From Kiritimatiellia bacterium (GTDB lineage: Bacteria; Verrucomicrobiota; Kiritimatiellia; CAIQIC01; Lenti-01), in NCBI GenBank assembly GCA_017527155.1, contig JAFXQI010000051.1:1-45297 (forward strand): 45,297 nt of DNA, read 5' to 3'. Shown here piece by piece: positions 35,796 to 45,142 of this stretch. Positions within the stretch are counted from its first letter, which is position 1. Each line of letters opens with the position of its first letter. A program made the position numbers and the translations under genes. The notes under the pieces are model-generated. The model was given only the letters and a program-made list of their open reading frames with translations. It did no database searches and was not told the DNA's origin.

Positions 35796-35824
35796 AGAGT
35801 AAGACGCGTTCCCCGGCAAGTCAA
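35796..35824 (-). promoter_or_regulatory. Promoter of the secreted protein-zincin operon
   Basis: On the minus strand TTGACT (35824-35819), 17 nt, TACTCT (35801-35796). The leader carries AAGAGGA 8 nt before the ATG at 35766. This is one of the best matches in the window. Confidence 0.7.
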
Positions 35825-35904
35825 TGCGCGGTTGCCGCCGGAGCCCGGAAGGGGCCCCGGCGGGGGGCTGCTTTTCATGGGCGGGAGAAGGACGGTCGAA
35901 GGCC

Positions 35905-35940
35905 GGAAAACATGGCATTTCACGTGATTGCAAAAGACAT
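35905..35940 (-). repeat. CACGTG element, second copy
   Basis: The segment 35917-35934 equals 31607-31624 inverted, preceded by GGAAAACATGGC. On the minus strand it is followed, after about 45 nt, by CCTTCT-N7-ATGAAA (ATG near 35878), as with other copies, but the frame runs into the promoter region of the secreted-protein gene. The 306-bp gap 35767-36072 holds this element and two divergent promoters. Confidence 0.65.
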
Positions 35941-36006
35941 GGAGAAGGGCGGGGGACGGGAAGGAGCCACGCGTGCCGGAATAGAGGCCGCCCACACGTT
36001 TTCGGC

Positions 36007-36035
36007 TTGCCGTGGAGGAGGGTGGGGCATACTCT
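36007..36035 (+). promoter_or_regulatory. Promoter of argS-typA
   Basis: TTGCCG (36007-36012), 17 nt, TACTCT (36030-36035), with a leader of about 30 nt containing CGGAG before ATG 36073. Confidence 0.6.
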
Positions 36036-36072
36036 TTCGCGGCTTTTCACACGAAACACCCGGAGTCCGAAC

Positions 36073-37806
36073 ATGCAGACCATCCAGCAAATCCTCACCG
36101 CCCAGGTACGCGATGCCTTCGCCGCCGCCTTCCCGGAGGCCGACCTGTCGTCGCTGCCGCTCGACGTCCTGCCGGCCGCCAACGAGGCGTTCGGCGACTA
36201 CCAGTGCAATGCCGCCATGGCCGCCGCGCGCGCCCTGCGCAAGCCGCCGCGCGCCATCGCGGAGGCCGTCGCGTCGCGGCTTGCGGCGGGCGGGGCGGAC
36301 GACTGGCTGGCGAAGGTCGAGGTGGCCGGGCCCGGGTTCCTGAACCTGACGCTCTCCGACGCGGCCCTCGCGCGGCATCTGGCCGGCGTGCAGGCCGACC
36401 CCCACGCCGGGCTCCCGCAGCCGGGCGCCGGCAAGCGGATCGTCGTGGACTACTCGTCGCCGAACGTCGCCAAGCCGATGCACATCGCGCACATCCGTTC
36501 GACGGTCATCGGCGACGCCCTCAAGCGCATCCACCGCGCGCTCGGATGGGACGCGCTCGGCGACAACCATCTCGGCGACTGGGGCACGCAGTTCGGCATC
36601 CTGATCATGGGCTACCGCCATTTCCTCGACGAAAAGGCGCTCGCCGCCGCCCCCGTGGACGAGCTCCAGCGCATCTACGTCCTCTCCCACCAGAAGGCCT
36701 CCGACGACCCGGCCTGGAAGGACGCCTGCCGCGCCGAGCTGGTCAAGCTCCAGGCGGGCGACCCGGAGAACCGGGCGCTCTGGAAGAAGTTCATCGACCT
36801 CTCGCTCGCCGAGTTCGACCGCGTGTACAAGCGGCTCGACGTGGAGTTCGAGCTGGTCCGCGGCGAATCCTACTACAACGACGCCCTCCCCGGCGTCGTG
36901 GAAAAGCTGCAGTCCCTCGGCCTGGTCCGCGAGAGCGAGGGCGCGCTGGTGGCGTTCCTGGACGACGAGAAGCTCCCGCCCTGCATCGTCCGCAAGTCCG
37001 ACGGCGGCTTCAACTACGCGACGACGGACCTCGCGACGGTCTTCTCGCGCGAAAGCGAGTTCCATCCCGACCTCGTTTTGTACGTCACCGACGAGCGCCA
37101 GCAGCTGCACTTCCGCCAATTCTTCGCGCTGGCGCGCAAGGCGGGGGCGTCGGTGGCGCTGCGCCACGTCTGGTTCGGCCTGATGCGCCTGCCCGAGGGG
37201 CTGCTCTCGACGCGCAACGGCACCGCCATCAAGCTCGACCTGCTCCTCGACGAATCGGTCCGCCGCGCCCGCGAGCTGGTGGACGCCTCCTCGCCGGACA
37301 TGCCCGAAGCCGACCGCGCGGCCGTGGCGGAAGCCATCGGCATCGGCGCCGTCAAGTACGCGGACCTCTCGCAGAACCCGCAGTCGGCGGTGAACTTCAC
37401 GTGGGAGAAGGCGCTCTCGATGGACGGCAACAGCGCCCCGTACCTCCAGTACGCCTGCGCGCGCATCGCGTCCGTCCTCGACAAATACCGCGAGCGCTTC
37501 CCCGGCGCCGACCCCCTCGCCGCGCCGCTCCTCCCCGGCGAGACCCCGCAGGGACGCCGCCTCGCCCTGCGCATCGCGCGCATCCCCGACGCCGTGCTCG
37601 ACGCCGCCGCGCAGATGAAGCCCTCCCTCTTGGCCGACGCCCTCTACGAGCTCGCCCAATCCTACTCCTCCTTCTACCAGAACGTCCCCTTCCTGAAGGC
37701 CGACCCCGGCGTCCGCGAAGCCCGCGTGCGCCTCTGCGCCATCGCCGCCCGCGCCCTCCGCACCGGCCTGCACATCCTCGGCATCCGTACCCCCGAGCGC
37801 ATCTGA
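36073..37806 (+). CDS. argS: Arginyl-tRNA synthetase
   Basis: A 577-residue class I synthetase that charges tRNA-Arg. The N-terminal Add-1 domain (EAFGDYQCNAAMAAARAL, GPGFLNLTLSD) is followed by VDYSSPNVAKPMHIAHIRSTVIGDAL, where the HIGH signature reads HIAH rather than HVGH/HIGH. NHLGDWGTQFGILI and the pocket TTDLATVF follow. The KMSKS-equivalent LMRLPEGLLSTRNGTAIKL is degenerate, as is common in ArgRS. The C-terminal anticodon domain has MDGNSAPYLQYACARIASVL and ends RALRTGLHILGI. The length is normal (550-590). CGGAG lies 8 nt before the ATG. typA follows after 25 bp and is probably co-transcribed. Confidence 0.95.
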   Translation: MQTIQQILTAQVRDAFAAAFPEADLSSLPLDVLPAANEAFGDYQCNAAMAAARALRKPPRAIAEAVASRLAAGGADDWLAKVEVAGPGFLNLTLSDAALARHLAGVQADPHAGLPQPGAGKRIVVDYSSPNVAKPMHIAHIRSTVIGDALKRIHRALGWDALGDNHLGDWGTQFGILIMGYRHFLDEKALAAAPVDELQRIYVLSHQKASDDPAWKDACRAELVKLQAGDPENRALWKKFIDLSLAEFDRVYKRLDVEFELVRGESYYNDALPGVVEKLQSLGLVRESEGALVAFLDDEKLPPCIVRKSDGGFNYATTDLATVFSRESEFHPDLVLYVTDERQQLHFRQFFALARKAGASVALRHVWFGLMRLPEGLLSTRNGTAIKLDLLLDESVRRARELVDASSPDMPEADRAAVAEAIGIGAVKYADLSQNPQSAVNFTWEKALSMDGNSAPYLQYACARIASVLDKYRERFPGADPLAAPLLPGETPQGRRLALRIARIPDAVLDAAAQMKPSLLADALYELAQSYSSFYQNVPFLKADPGVREARVRLCAIAARALRTGLHILGIRTPERI

Positions 37807-37831
37807 ACCGCCCGCATCCAGGAGGTCCCCC

Positions 37832-39679
<1,848 letters not shown>

Positions 39680-39796
39680 GCGCGCCCTCCTCGCTCCAGT
39701 CCACCGCATCCCGGGGGCTCGGGTTCCCCCCGTCGCTCGCCCCCATGGATGGACCGGCGTTCCTATCCCGGCGGTGGATAATGTCGTCGCTCCTTT

Positions 39797-40381
39797 TCAG
39801 TCTGCCGCGCCATCCAGCCGCTTGATGATCCGCGCCGGATTCCCGCCGACCATCACATTGTCCGGGACGTCCTTCGTCACGACCGCCCCGGCGGCGACCA
39901 CCGCGTTTTTCCCGATCGTCACCCCCGGGCACACGATCGCCCCGATGCAGATCCACGCGTTGTCCTTCACCGTGACCTTCGCGAAATGGAGGCAATTCAT
40001 CCGGTCCCGGAGATCGTGGTCCACCGTCACGATCTTGACGTCGGGCGCGATCAGGACGTTGTCCCCGATCTCCACCCTCCCGGCGGAAAATATCGTCGCC
40101 CCCTTGTTGATGATGATGTTCTTCCCGAGGCGGAGCCGGCATCCGCAATCGCAGTAAAACGGCGAAACGATGGCCACGCTCCCGTCGATTTCCCGTCCCA
40201 GCAGTTCTTCCAGCAACCCCTTGTACTCCGGGTCCGTCGGTTTCCTGGCCGAAATTTCCAGGCACAGCGCATGGGAGCGGATGAGCTCCCCCTCCAGCTC
40301 GCCGAACCCCGGCTCCCCCCTCCGCACCGTCCCGGTCTCATCGATCTGCCTGAATATCGCATCCTTTTCGGACTCGCTCAT
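39797..40381 (-). CDS. Hexapeptide-repeat O-acetyltransferase (maltose/NodL-like)
   Basis: A 194-residue left-handed beta-helix acetyltransferase close to the maltose/galactoside O-acetyltransferase family. The N-terminal MAC-type helix region (LIRSHALCLEISARKPTDPEYKGLLEELLG) is followed by PFYCDCGCRLRLGKNIIINKGATIF. Hexapeptide turns continue through GDNVLIAPDVKIVTVDHDL, where the His is the catalytic base. They end with AWICIGAIVCPGVTIGKNAVVAAGAVVTKDVPDNVMVGGNPARIIKRL. The acceptor sugar is unknown; nearby glycan genes do not fix it. ATG 40381 has GAGGAGG 7 nt upstream and its own promoter. Complete by length. Confidence 0.92.
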   Translation of the reverse strand: MSESEKDAIFRQIDETGTVRRGEPGFGELEGELIRSHALCLEISARKPTDPEYKGLLEELLGREIDGSVAIVSPFYCDCGCRLRLGKNIIINKGATIFSAGRVEIGDNVLIAPDVKIVTVDHDLRDRMNCLHFAKVTVKDNAWICIGAIVCPGVTIGKNAVVAAGAVVTKDVPDNVMVGGNPARIIKRLDGAAD

Positions 40382-40401
40382 TTTCTGCCTCCTCTCCCCG
40401 G

Positions 40402-40430
40402 AAAATACCCGCCCCGAAACGGCCCGTCAA
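40402..40430 (-). promoter_or_regulatory. Promoter of the hexapeptide acetyltransferase
   Basis: On the minus strand TTGACG (40430-40425), 17 nt, TATTTT (40407-40402), with a leader that holds GAGGAGG. Confidence 0.6.
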
Positions 40431-40526
40431 GGTCCCGTCCCTCCCGCGCCCGCCGCGAGGATGCGGCAGGGGGTAGGGGATGGCAGGGGGGACTCCGCGC
40501 CCGGGCTGGATATGGAAATCTTCATG

Positions 40527-40590
40527 ACGGGGAGAATGGGGAAAAACGGGCATGAATGTCCATGGTTTCCGTATTGCCAAAAGACAGGGA
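40527..40590 (-). repeat. Dispersed promoter-like element
   Basis: On the minus strand CTTTTGGCAATACGGAAACC is followed by GTTTTTCCC, then CATTCT-N7-ATGAAG (ATG near 40526). The CATTCT-N7-ATG end equals that at 21386-21401. The 32-codon frame after it has no recognisable similarity. Confidence 0.5.
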
Positions 40591-40641
40591 GAGGGTGGGG
40601 GACGGCAGCGGGCCGCAGCGGGCAGCGGGCCGAAATCGCGC

Positions 40642-40671
40642 TTGTCGGAAGGGGAGGGCGGTTGCTACATT
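40642..40671 (+). promoter_or_regulatory. Promoter of the purU leader ORF
   Basis: TTGTCG (40642-40647), 18 nt, TACATT (40666-40671), 7 nt to ATG 40679. Confidence 0.5.
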
Positions 40672-40678
40672 TGACCGC

Positions 40679-40777
40679 ATGGCCGCCGTTCCCGGACCTT
40701 CCGGCGTTGGAAGGAGCCGGCGGGATGGCGTCCACCCGGATTACCGGCATTCCAGCCCCGAAAGGCCCCCATCATGA
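40679..40777 (+). CDS. Possible 32-codon leader ORF overlapping purU
   Basis: An ATG 7 nt after a -10-like box opens a 32-codon frame (MAAVPGPSGVGRSRRDGV...) that ends in ATGA with the purU start (40774-40777). Such an overlap would couple purU translation to a leaderless upstream ORF. The peptide is Pro/Arg/Ser-rich with no recognisable domain. It could equally be an untranslated leader, and conservation cannot be judged from one genome. Confidence 0.35.
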   Translation: MAAVPGPSGVGRSRRDGVHPDYRHSSPERPPS

Positions 40778-41637
40778 CCCCTGCCAAACCCACCGCCATC
40801 CTCCTCGTCTCCTGCCCCGACCGGCAGGGCATCATCGCCGCGCTGGCCGGATTCATCACCGCGCACCGCGGCAACATCATCGCCCTCGACCAGTACGTCG
40901 ACCACGCCGAGGAAACCTTCTTCGCGCGCATCGAGTGGGAAATCGACTCCTTCGCCATCCCCTACGACGGCATCCCCGCCGCCTTCCGGCCCCTCGCCGA
41001 CCAGTACGACATCCAGTGGTCCCTCCACCGCTCCGACCGGCGCCTGCGCATGGGCCTGATGTTCTCCAAGCAGCCCCACTGCCTCTACGACGTCCTCTCC
41101 CGCACCGACAGCGGCGAATGGCCCGTCGACATCGCGCTGGCCATCTCGAACCATCCCGACCACCGCGACCTCATCGAGCGGAGGGGCATCCCCTTCAAGC
41201 TCATCCCGGTCACGGCCGCCGACAAGCACGAGACCGAGCCCGCGCAGATCGAGGCCATGAAGGCGGCCGGCGTGGACTTCATCGTCCTGGCGCGCTACAT
41301 GCAGATCCTCTCGCCGGCGTTCGTGGAGGCGTGGCCGATGCGGATCATCAACATCCACCACTCCTTCCTGCCGGCGTTCGCGGGGGCGAAACCCTACCAC
41401 GCGGCGCACGACCGCGGCGTCAAGATCATCGGCGCGACGGCCCACTACGTGACCGAGCACCTCGACGAAGGCCCGATCATCGAACAGGATGTCCAGCGCG
41501 TCTCGCACCGCCAGGGCGTCTCCGACCTGATCCGCCTGGGCCGCGACCTCGAAAAGATCGTCCTCGCCCGCGCTGTCTACTGGCACCTCCAGCACCGCAT
41601 CCTCCCCTACAAGAACCGCACCGTCGTCTTCTCCTGA
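40774..41637 (+). CDS. purU: Formyltetrahydrofolate deformylase
   Basis: A 287-residue cytoplasmic hydrolase that converts 10-formyl-THF to formate and THF, balancing one-carbon pools and feeding formate to PurT. The N-terminal ACT domain (about 1-85) shows ILLVSCPDRQGIIAALAGFITAHRGNIIALDQYVD. The catalytic domain has the PurN-like fold: VDIALAISNHPDHRDL, FIVLARYMQILSPAFV, the active-site NIHHSFLPAFAGAKPYHAAHDRGVKIIGATAHYV with Asn and His, and LDEGPIIEQDV with the Asp. Length and motifs match E. coli PurU (280). AAAGG is 8 nt upstream of ATG 40774. The stop overlaps a possible CTG start of the next gene. Confidence 0.95.
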   Translation: MTPAKPTAILLVSCPDRQGIIAALAGFITAHRGNIIALDQYVDHAEETFFARIEWEIDSFAIPYDGIPAAFRPLADQYDIQWSLHRSDRRLRMGLMFSKQPHCLYDVLSRTDSGEWPVDIALAISNHPDHRDLIERRGIPFKLIPVTAADKHETEPAQIEAMKAAGVDFIVLARYMQILSPAFVEAWPMRIINIHHSFLPAFAGAKPYHAAHDRGVKIIGATAHYVTEHLDEGPIIEQDVQRVSHRQGVSDLIRLGRDLEKIVLARAVYWHLQHRILPYKNRTVVFS

Positions 41638-41708
41638 CCGCCGCCGACCAGCCCCGCCCGCCGCTCCGCAGGCCGTCCCTTCCGGTCGTCGGCCTGTTGC
41701 TGTATTCG

Positions 41709-43577
41709 ATGTTCGTCTTCTGCCGGTTCGCGTTCTTCGAACCGCCGCGGCCCTACGGGGACGGCCTCGAATACAATTACGTCGCCGAATCCCTCTTCCG
41801 CCACGGCACCCCCGCAGTCCTCGACGCCGACATCGCGGCCGCGCAGGCCGGACTGGCCGCCCAAAGCGGCATCCGCGACTTCCCCGACCCGCGCACCGGG
41901 CTCTTCAAGACCGGCTCCGGCCACCGCTACAGCTACCACTTCTGGCTCTACCCCCTCCTCGCCACCCCCGCGAAGGCCGTCCTCGCCGCCCTGCACGGAG
42001 AGGAATTCAAGGCGTTCGGCATCGTCAACGCCCTCCTCTACATCGCCATGCTGTGGGTCGTTTACCTCTTCTCCCCCAATGAAAAACGACTCGCCGCGAC
42101 CGCCCTCTCCCTCTTCTCCCCCATGGTCCCCTACATCGTCTGGCCCTCTCCCGAAGCGTACAGCGCCGCCCTCGCCACCATCGCCATCGTCTTCCATCTG
42201 CGCCGGAACCCCGCCCGCGCCGCCCTCGTCTCCGCCCTGGCCTCGTGCCAGAATCCGCCCATCGCGTTCTTCACCCTCTGCGTCGGCCTCGCTGCCCTCC
42301 GCGACGCCGCGCTCCGCTGGCGGCGGACCCGCCGCCCGTCCGCTCTCCTCCCCCTCCTCCGCACCGCCCTCTGCTCCCTGCCCGTGCTCGCCGCGCCGCT
42401 CTTCTACTACCGCCACTTCGGCACCTTCAACCTCATCCACAAGGTCGGCGCCGCCGACTTCTCCCTCATCACTTTCCACAAACTCCTCAGCTACTTCTTC
42501 GACATCAATCAGGGCGCCGTCCTCTACTCCGGGCTCCTCCTCTTCGTCTTCCTCTTCGGTTTCGCGAGGAACCTCCTCCGCCTCGACTTCCGCCACCTCG
42601 ACCTCGCCCTTTCCGTATTTGCCCTGGCCATCCTGAGCCTACCCGCGCCCAACTGGAACTGCGGACTGTCCGTCGCCATCCGCTACTTCGCGTGGTGTTA
42701 TCCCTTCCTCGCCTTCTACGTCCTCTGCGCCGTCCCCTTCCGCCGCCCCCGCCTCGGACACGCCATCCTCGCCGCCAACATGGCGCTGCTCTTCGCCGTC
42801 AACAACGCCTTCGCCGGCAAGATGAACAACCTTCACCACACGAACCTCGCCGAAAAAATCCTCACCCACGCCCCCTGGCTCTACAACCCCGAACCCGACA
42901 TCTTCGCCGAACGCATCGCCCACGCCGAAGGCCGCCCCTCGTACCCCGTCGCCTACATCTCCCGCAACGGCCGCCTCACCAAGATTCTCACCACCCAAGG
43001 CGGCTGGCTACGCCTTGCCGCCGACCCCGACTTCCACATCGCCGACCCCGGTTTCCACGCCCGCCAGCTCGCCAAGTTCACCCCAAAACACCCCCTCCGA
43101 TACATCAACATAACCCGCGGCCAGATCACCTGGGCTCCGACCCTCGTCCTTCGCGACCGAATCGACTTCGCCACCCTCTGCAAGGACATCCCCGGGCTCG
43201 GCAAAACAGCCCCCCGGGGACGCTGGACCACCCACAAGCGCGTCACCTTCGCCCTTCGCCTCGACGGAACCCCGTCCGGCTCCGATCCCGCCCTCCGTTT
43301 CGACGTCACCCCCCACCTCTCCCCCTCCCACCCCGACCAGACCGTCGAAATCCGCGCCAACGACCACCCCCTTCCTCCTTGGACCTTCCGGTACGGCCAC
43401 CCCGCCCCCGACACCACCCTCCGCATCCCCCGCACCCTCCTCGCCGACGGCGCCCTCCTGATCCTCAACTTCCGCATCGCCGCTCCCCATTCCCCCCGCG
43501 ACCTCGGCCTCGGCTCCGACACCCAAAAACTCGGCATCGCCATCAACACCATCGAACTCCTGGACCACACCCCGTAA
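41709..43577 (+). CDS. Polytopic membrane protein, GT-C-like
   Basis: A protein of about 622 residues with roughly ten TM helices and a soluble C-terminal domain. Just after the first hydrophobic stretch comes PPRPYGDGLEYNYVAESL. An acidic motif in the first extracytoplasmic loop is typical of GT-C glycosyltransferases (ArnT/PMT type), but D-G-L-E-Y alone does not prove it. Later helices include FKAFGIVNALLYIAMLWVVYLF, IAFFTLCVGLAAL, AVLYSGLLLFVFLFGF, LALSVFALAILSLP and YFAWCYPFLAFYVLCAVPF. From about residue 410 it is soluble, with a jelly-roll-like C-terminus (VTFALRLDGTPSGSDPALRFDVTPHLS). The first TM begins before ATG 41709, so the true start may be TTG 41697 or CTG 41634, which overlaps the purU stop. 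It may be co-transcribed with purU. Confidence 0.72.
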   Translation: MFVFCRFAFFEPPRPYGDGLEYNYVAESLFRHGTPAVLDADIAAAQAGLAAQSGIRDFPDPRTGLFKTGSGHRYSYHFWLYPLLATPAKAVLAALHGEEFKAFGIVNALLYIAMLWVVYLFSPNEKRLAATALSLFSPMVPYIVWPSPEAYSAALATIAIVFHLRRNPARAALVSALASCQNPPIAFFTLCVGLAALRDAALRWRRTRRPSALLPLLRTALCSLPVLAAPLFYYRHFGTFNLIHKVGAADFSLITFHKLLSYFFDINQGAVLYSGLLLFVFLFGFARNLLRLDFRHLDLALSVFALAILSLPAPNWNCGLSVAIRYFAWCYPFLAFYVLCAVPFRRPRLGHAILAANMALLFAVNNAFAGKMNNLHHTNLAEKILTHAPWLYNPEPDIFAERIAHAEGRPSYPVAYISRNGRLTKILTTQGGWLRLAADPDFHIADPGFHARQLAKFTPKHPLRYINITRGQITWAPTLVLRDRIDFATLCKDIPGLGKTAPRGRWTTHKRVTFALRLDGTPSGSDPALRFDVTPHLSPSHPDQTVEIRANDHPLPPWTFRYGHPAPDTTLRIPRTLLADGALLILNFRIAAPHSPRDLGLGSDTQKLGIAINTIELLDHTP

Positions 43578-43635
43578 GGCCCGCCCCGTTCCGGGCTCCG
43601 CATTGGCCGCGCCGTCGGCCACCCTTTGGAGTTGC

Positions 43636-43871
43636 CAGGCGAAAACCTTGCGATTTCCCAGGCGCAGTGGTAGGGCGGGCAGTCCCTGCCCGCCGGAGCC
43701 CGTCATGCCAAAGGGAATGGCCGGAAATGTGCGGACGCATTTTCCCCAGATTCTGCCCGACTTGCATCCGCACATCCCATGGCATTCACTTGCACGTCCC
43801 GGTTTCCGGCGGCGAAGGGACTCGCCGCCCTACCACGTTTTTCACGAATGAAACCACAAGTTCTTTGCCTG
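43636..43871. mobile_element. REP doublet / MITE-like element with imperfect terminal inverted repeats
   Basis: GTAG-type REPs stand in inverted orientation: GTAG-GGCGGGCAG-TCC-CTGCCCGCC at 43670-43694, and on the minus strand GTAG-GGCGGCGA-GTCCCT-TCGCCGCC (43833-43808). Outside them, CAGGCGAAAACCTTGCGATTTC (43636 on) matches the right end at 17 of 22 positions. The whole forms an inverted repeat of about 236 bp. This resembles REP pairs mobilised by RAYT transposases, but no RAYT gene is in the window. It fills most of the 314-bp gap before the convergent gene, which ends 20 bp to the right. Confidence 0.65.
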
Positions 43872-43891
43872 ACATCTCCTTTCCCTCCCGC

Positions 43892-44878
43892 CTACCGTTC
43901 CCCCTCCCTCTCGACGATGTTCCCCGCCCTCATGTAGTACTCCTTGGCCCCGCTCCACGCTGGGTCCAGCTCCGCCGCCCGCCTGGCATCCCAATACGCA
44001 TCCATCACCATCTGGTTCCTGAAAAACACCTCCGCCCGCCCCAGATACAGCACCGGAACCTCCGGTGCCAGCCGGATCGCCTCGTTCCAGTCGCGCAACG
44101 CCGCCTCGTCGTTCATCGTCCCTTCGAGTTGCGCCCGGATGGCAAACCCCTCTGCCCGCTCCGGATGCTCGCGGATGGCCGCCTCCGCATATCCGAACTC
44201 CCGCGGATAGAACGTCGCCGGCCGCGGCGGCGAATCCGAACCGCCGGCAACCGCCGGACGCACCCCGCCGCCGGACACCTCCGCCGGCAGCCCGCCGAGC
44301 GCCGACCACCAGGGCTCGAACCACCCCTCTAGGTTCCGCAGCGGAATCCACTCTCCCTTGTACCGGACACGCTCGATGCCTTCCACTTCCATCCCTTCCG
44401 GCAGCGCCAGCAGCGTCTTGAGCAGGTTGGCGGATTCCCAACCCTCCACCTTCGACCGCAGCAGCCACGGTCCCGGCGTCCACGCGCGGGGCTCCTTCCG
44501 CAACCACTCGTACAAAAACACGTCTCCTTGCAGCAGATTCCCCTCCCCGTACGGAAGCTCCACCTCGTCCAGCCGGAAAACCTCCCCGCTCCGCGAAACC
44601 CTCGGCCACGCCGGGAACGTCCCCAGCCGCACCAACCCGTTCCACGGTGGCACCACGTCGTAGTCCAGCACGAAAATCCCCGCCGCCCTCCCGCCGTTCG
44701 GCACCGCACACTCCGCCCACTTCCGGTGGACCTGATCCAAGGCCTGCGCATCGGACGACACCACGAACAACCTCGCCCCGTCCAGCCACGCATACCGCGT
44801 CGCCGCCTCCCCCCGTCCCGCCAGCCCCGCCGCCAGCAAACAACCCGCGACCAACAACACCCTTGCACCCTTCATCAT
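43892..44878 (-). CDS. Secreted protein with C-terminal TPR-like region
   Basis: A 328-residue exported protein. The signal peptide is about 1-25 (VLLVAGCLLAAGLAGRGEA). The main domain (about 27-225) is not recognised: RYAWLDGARLFVVSSDAQ, GIFVLDYDVVPPWNGLVRLG, LLQGDVFLYEWLRKEPRAWTPGPWLLRSKVEGWES and FEPWWSALGGLPAE. The C-terminus (about 235-325) has two to three TPR-like helix pairs: EFGYAEAAIREHPERAEGFAIRAQLEGTMNDEAALRDWNEAI, RLAPEVPVLYLGRAEVFF and AYWDARRAAELDPAWSGAKEYYMRAG. It may bind a partner protein in the periplasm. Two adjacent Met codons start the frame; ATG 44878 has AAAGGAG 5-6 nt upstream. No clear promoter was found. Confidence 0.8.
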   Translation of the reverse strand: MMKGARVLLVAGCLLAAGLAGRGEAATRYAWLDGARLFVVSSDAQALDQVHRKWAECAVPNGGRAAGIFVLDYDVVPPWNGLVRLGTFPAWPRVSRSGEVFRLDEVELPYGEGNLLQGDVFLYEWLRKEPRAWTPGPWLLRSKVEGWESANLLKTLLALPEGMEVEGIERVRYKGEWIPLRNLEGWFEPWWSALGGLPAEVSGGGVRPAVAGGSDSPPRPATFYPREFGYAEAAIREHPERAEGFAIRAQLEGTMNDEAALRDWNEAIRLAPEVPVLYLGRAEVFFRNQMVMDAYWDARRAAELDPAWSGAKEYYMRAGNIVEREGER

Positions 44879-44980
44879 TCCATCTCCTTTCATCGCGCCC
44901 CCATTCCATACCCCAAAATCCCCCCCCGCAATCCTTTTTTTGCCCTCCCGCCCTCCCCGCCCCCCAAGCCTTCCCCCCCT

Positions 44981-45025
44981 GCGTGAGATTACAGAAAACA
45001 TTGGCATTTTCTCCAATTTTCCACC
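44981..45025 (+). repeat. Dispersed GGAAAA element, GTGAGATTAC variant
   Basis: GCGTGAGATTACAGAAAACA is followed by GGCATTTTC and AATTTTCC, closely matching 11198-11255. It lies about 160 bp upstream of the gene at the right edge. The rest of 44879-45100 is pyrimidine-rich and shows nothing I can support. Confidence 0.6.
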
Positions 45026-45101
45026 TTGCCCGGGGGCTCGGGGGCCCCGCCCCCGTCCTTGCGCACCCCTCGCCCCCCTCGCCCCTCCCTTTGGAGTTTG
45101 G

Positions 45102-45130
45102 TTGCCCTCGCCCCTCCCATCCATTATGCT
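45102..45130 (+). promoter_or_regulatory. Promoter of the right-edge gene
   Basis: TTGCCC (45102-45107), 17 nt, TATGCT (45125-45130), 12 nt to ATG 45143, so the leader would be at most a few nucleotides. Confidence 0.55.
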
Positions 45131-45142
45131 TCCGCCCCACCA

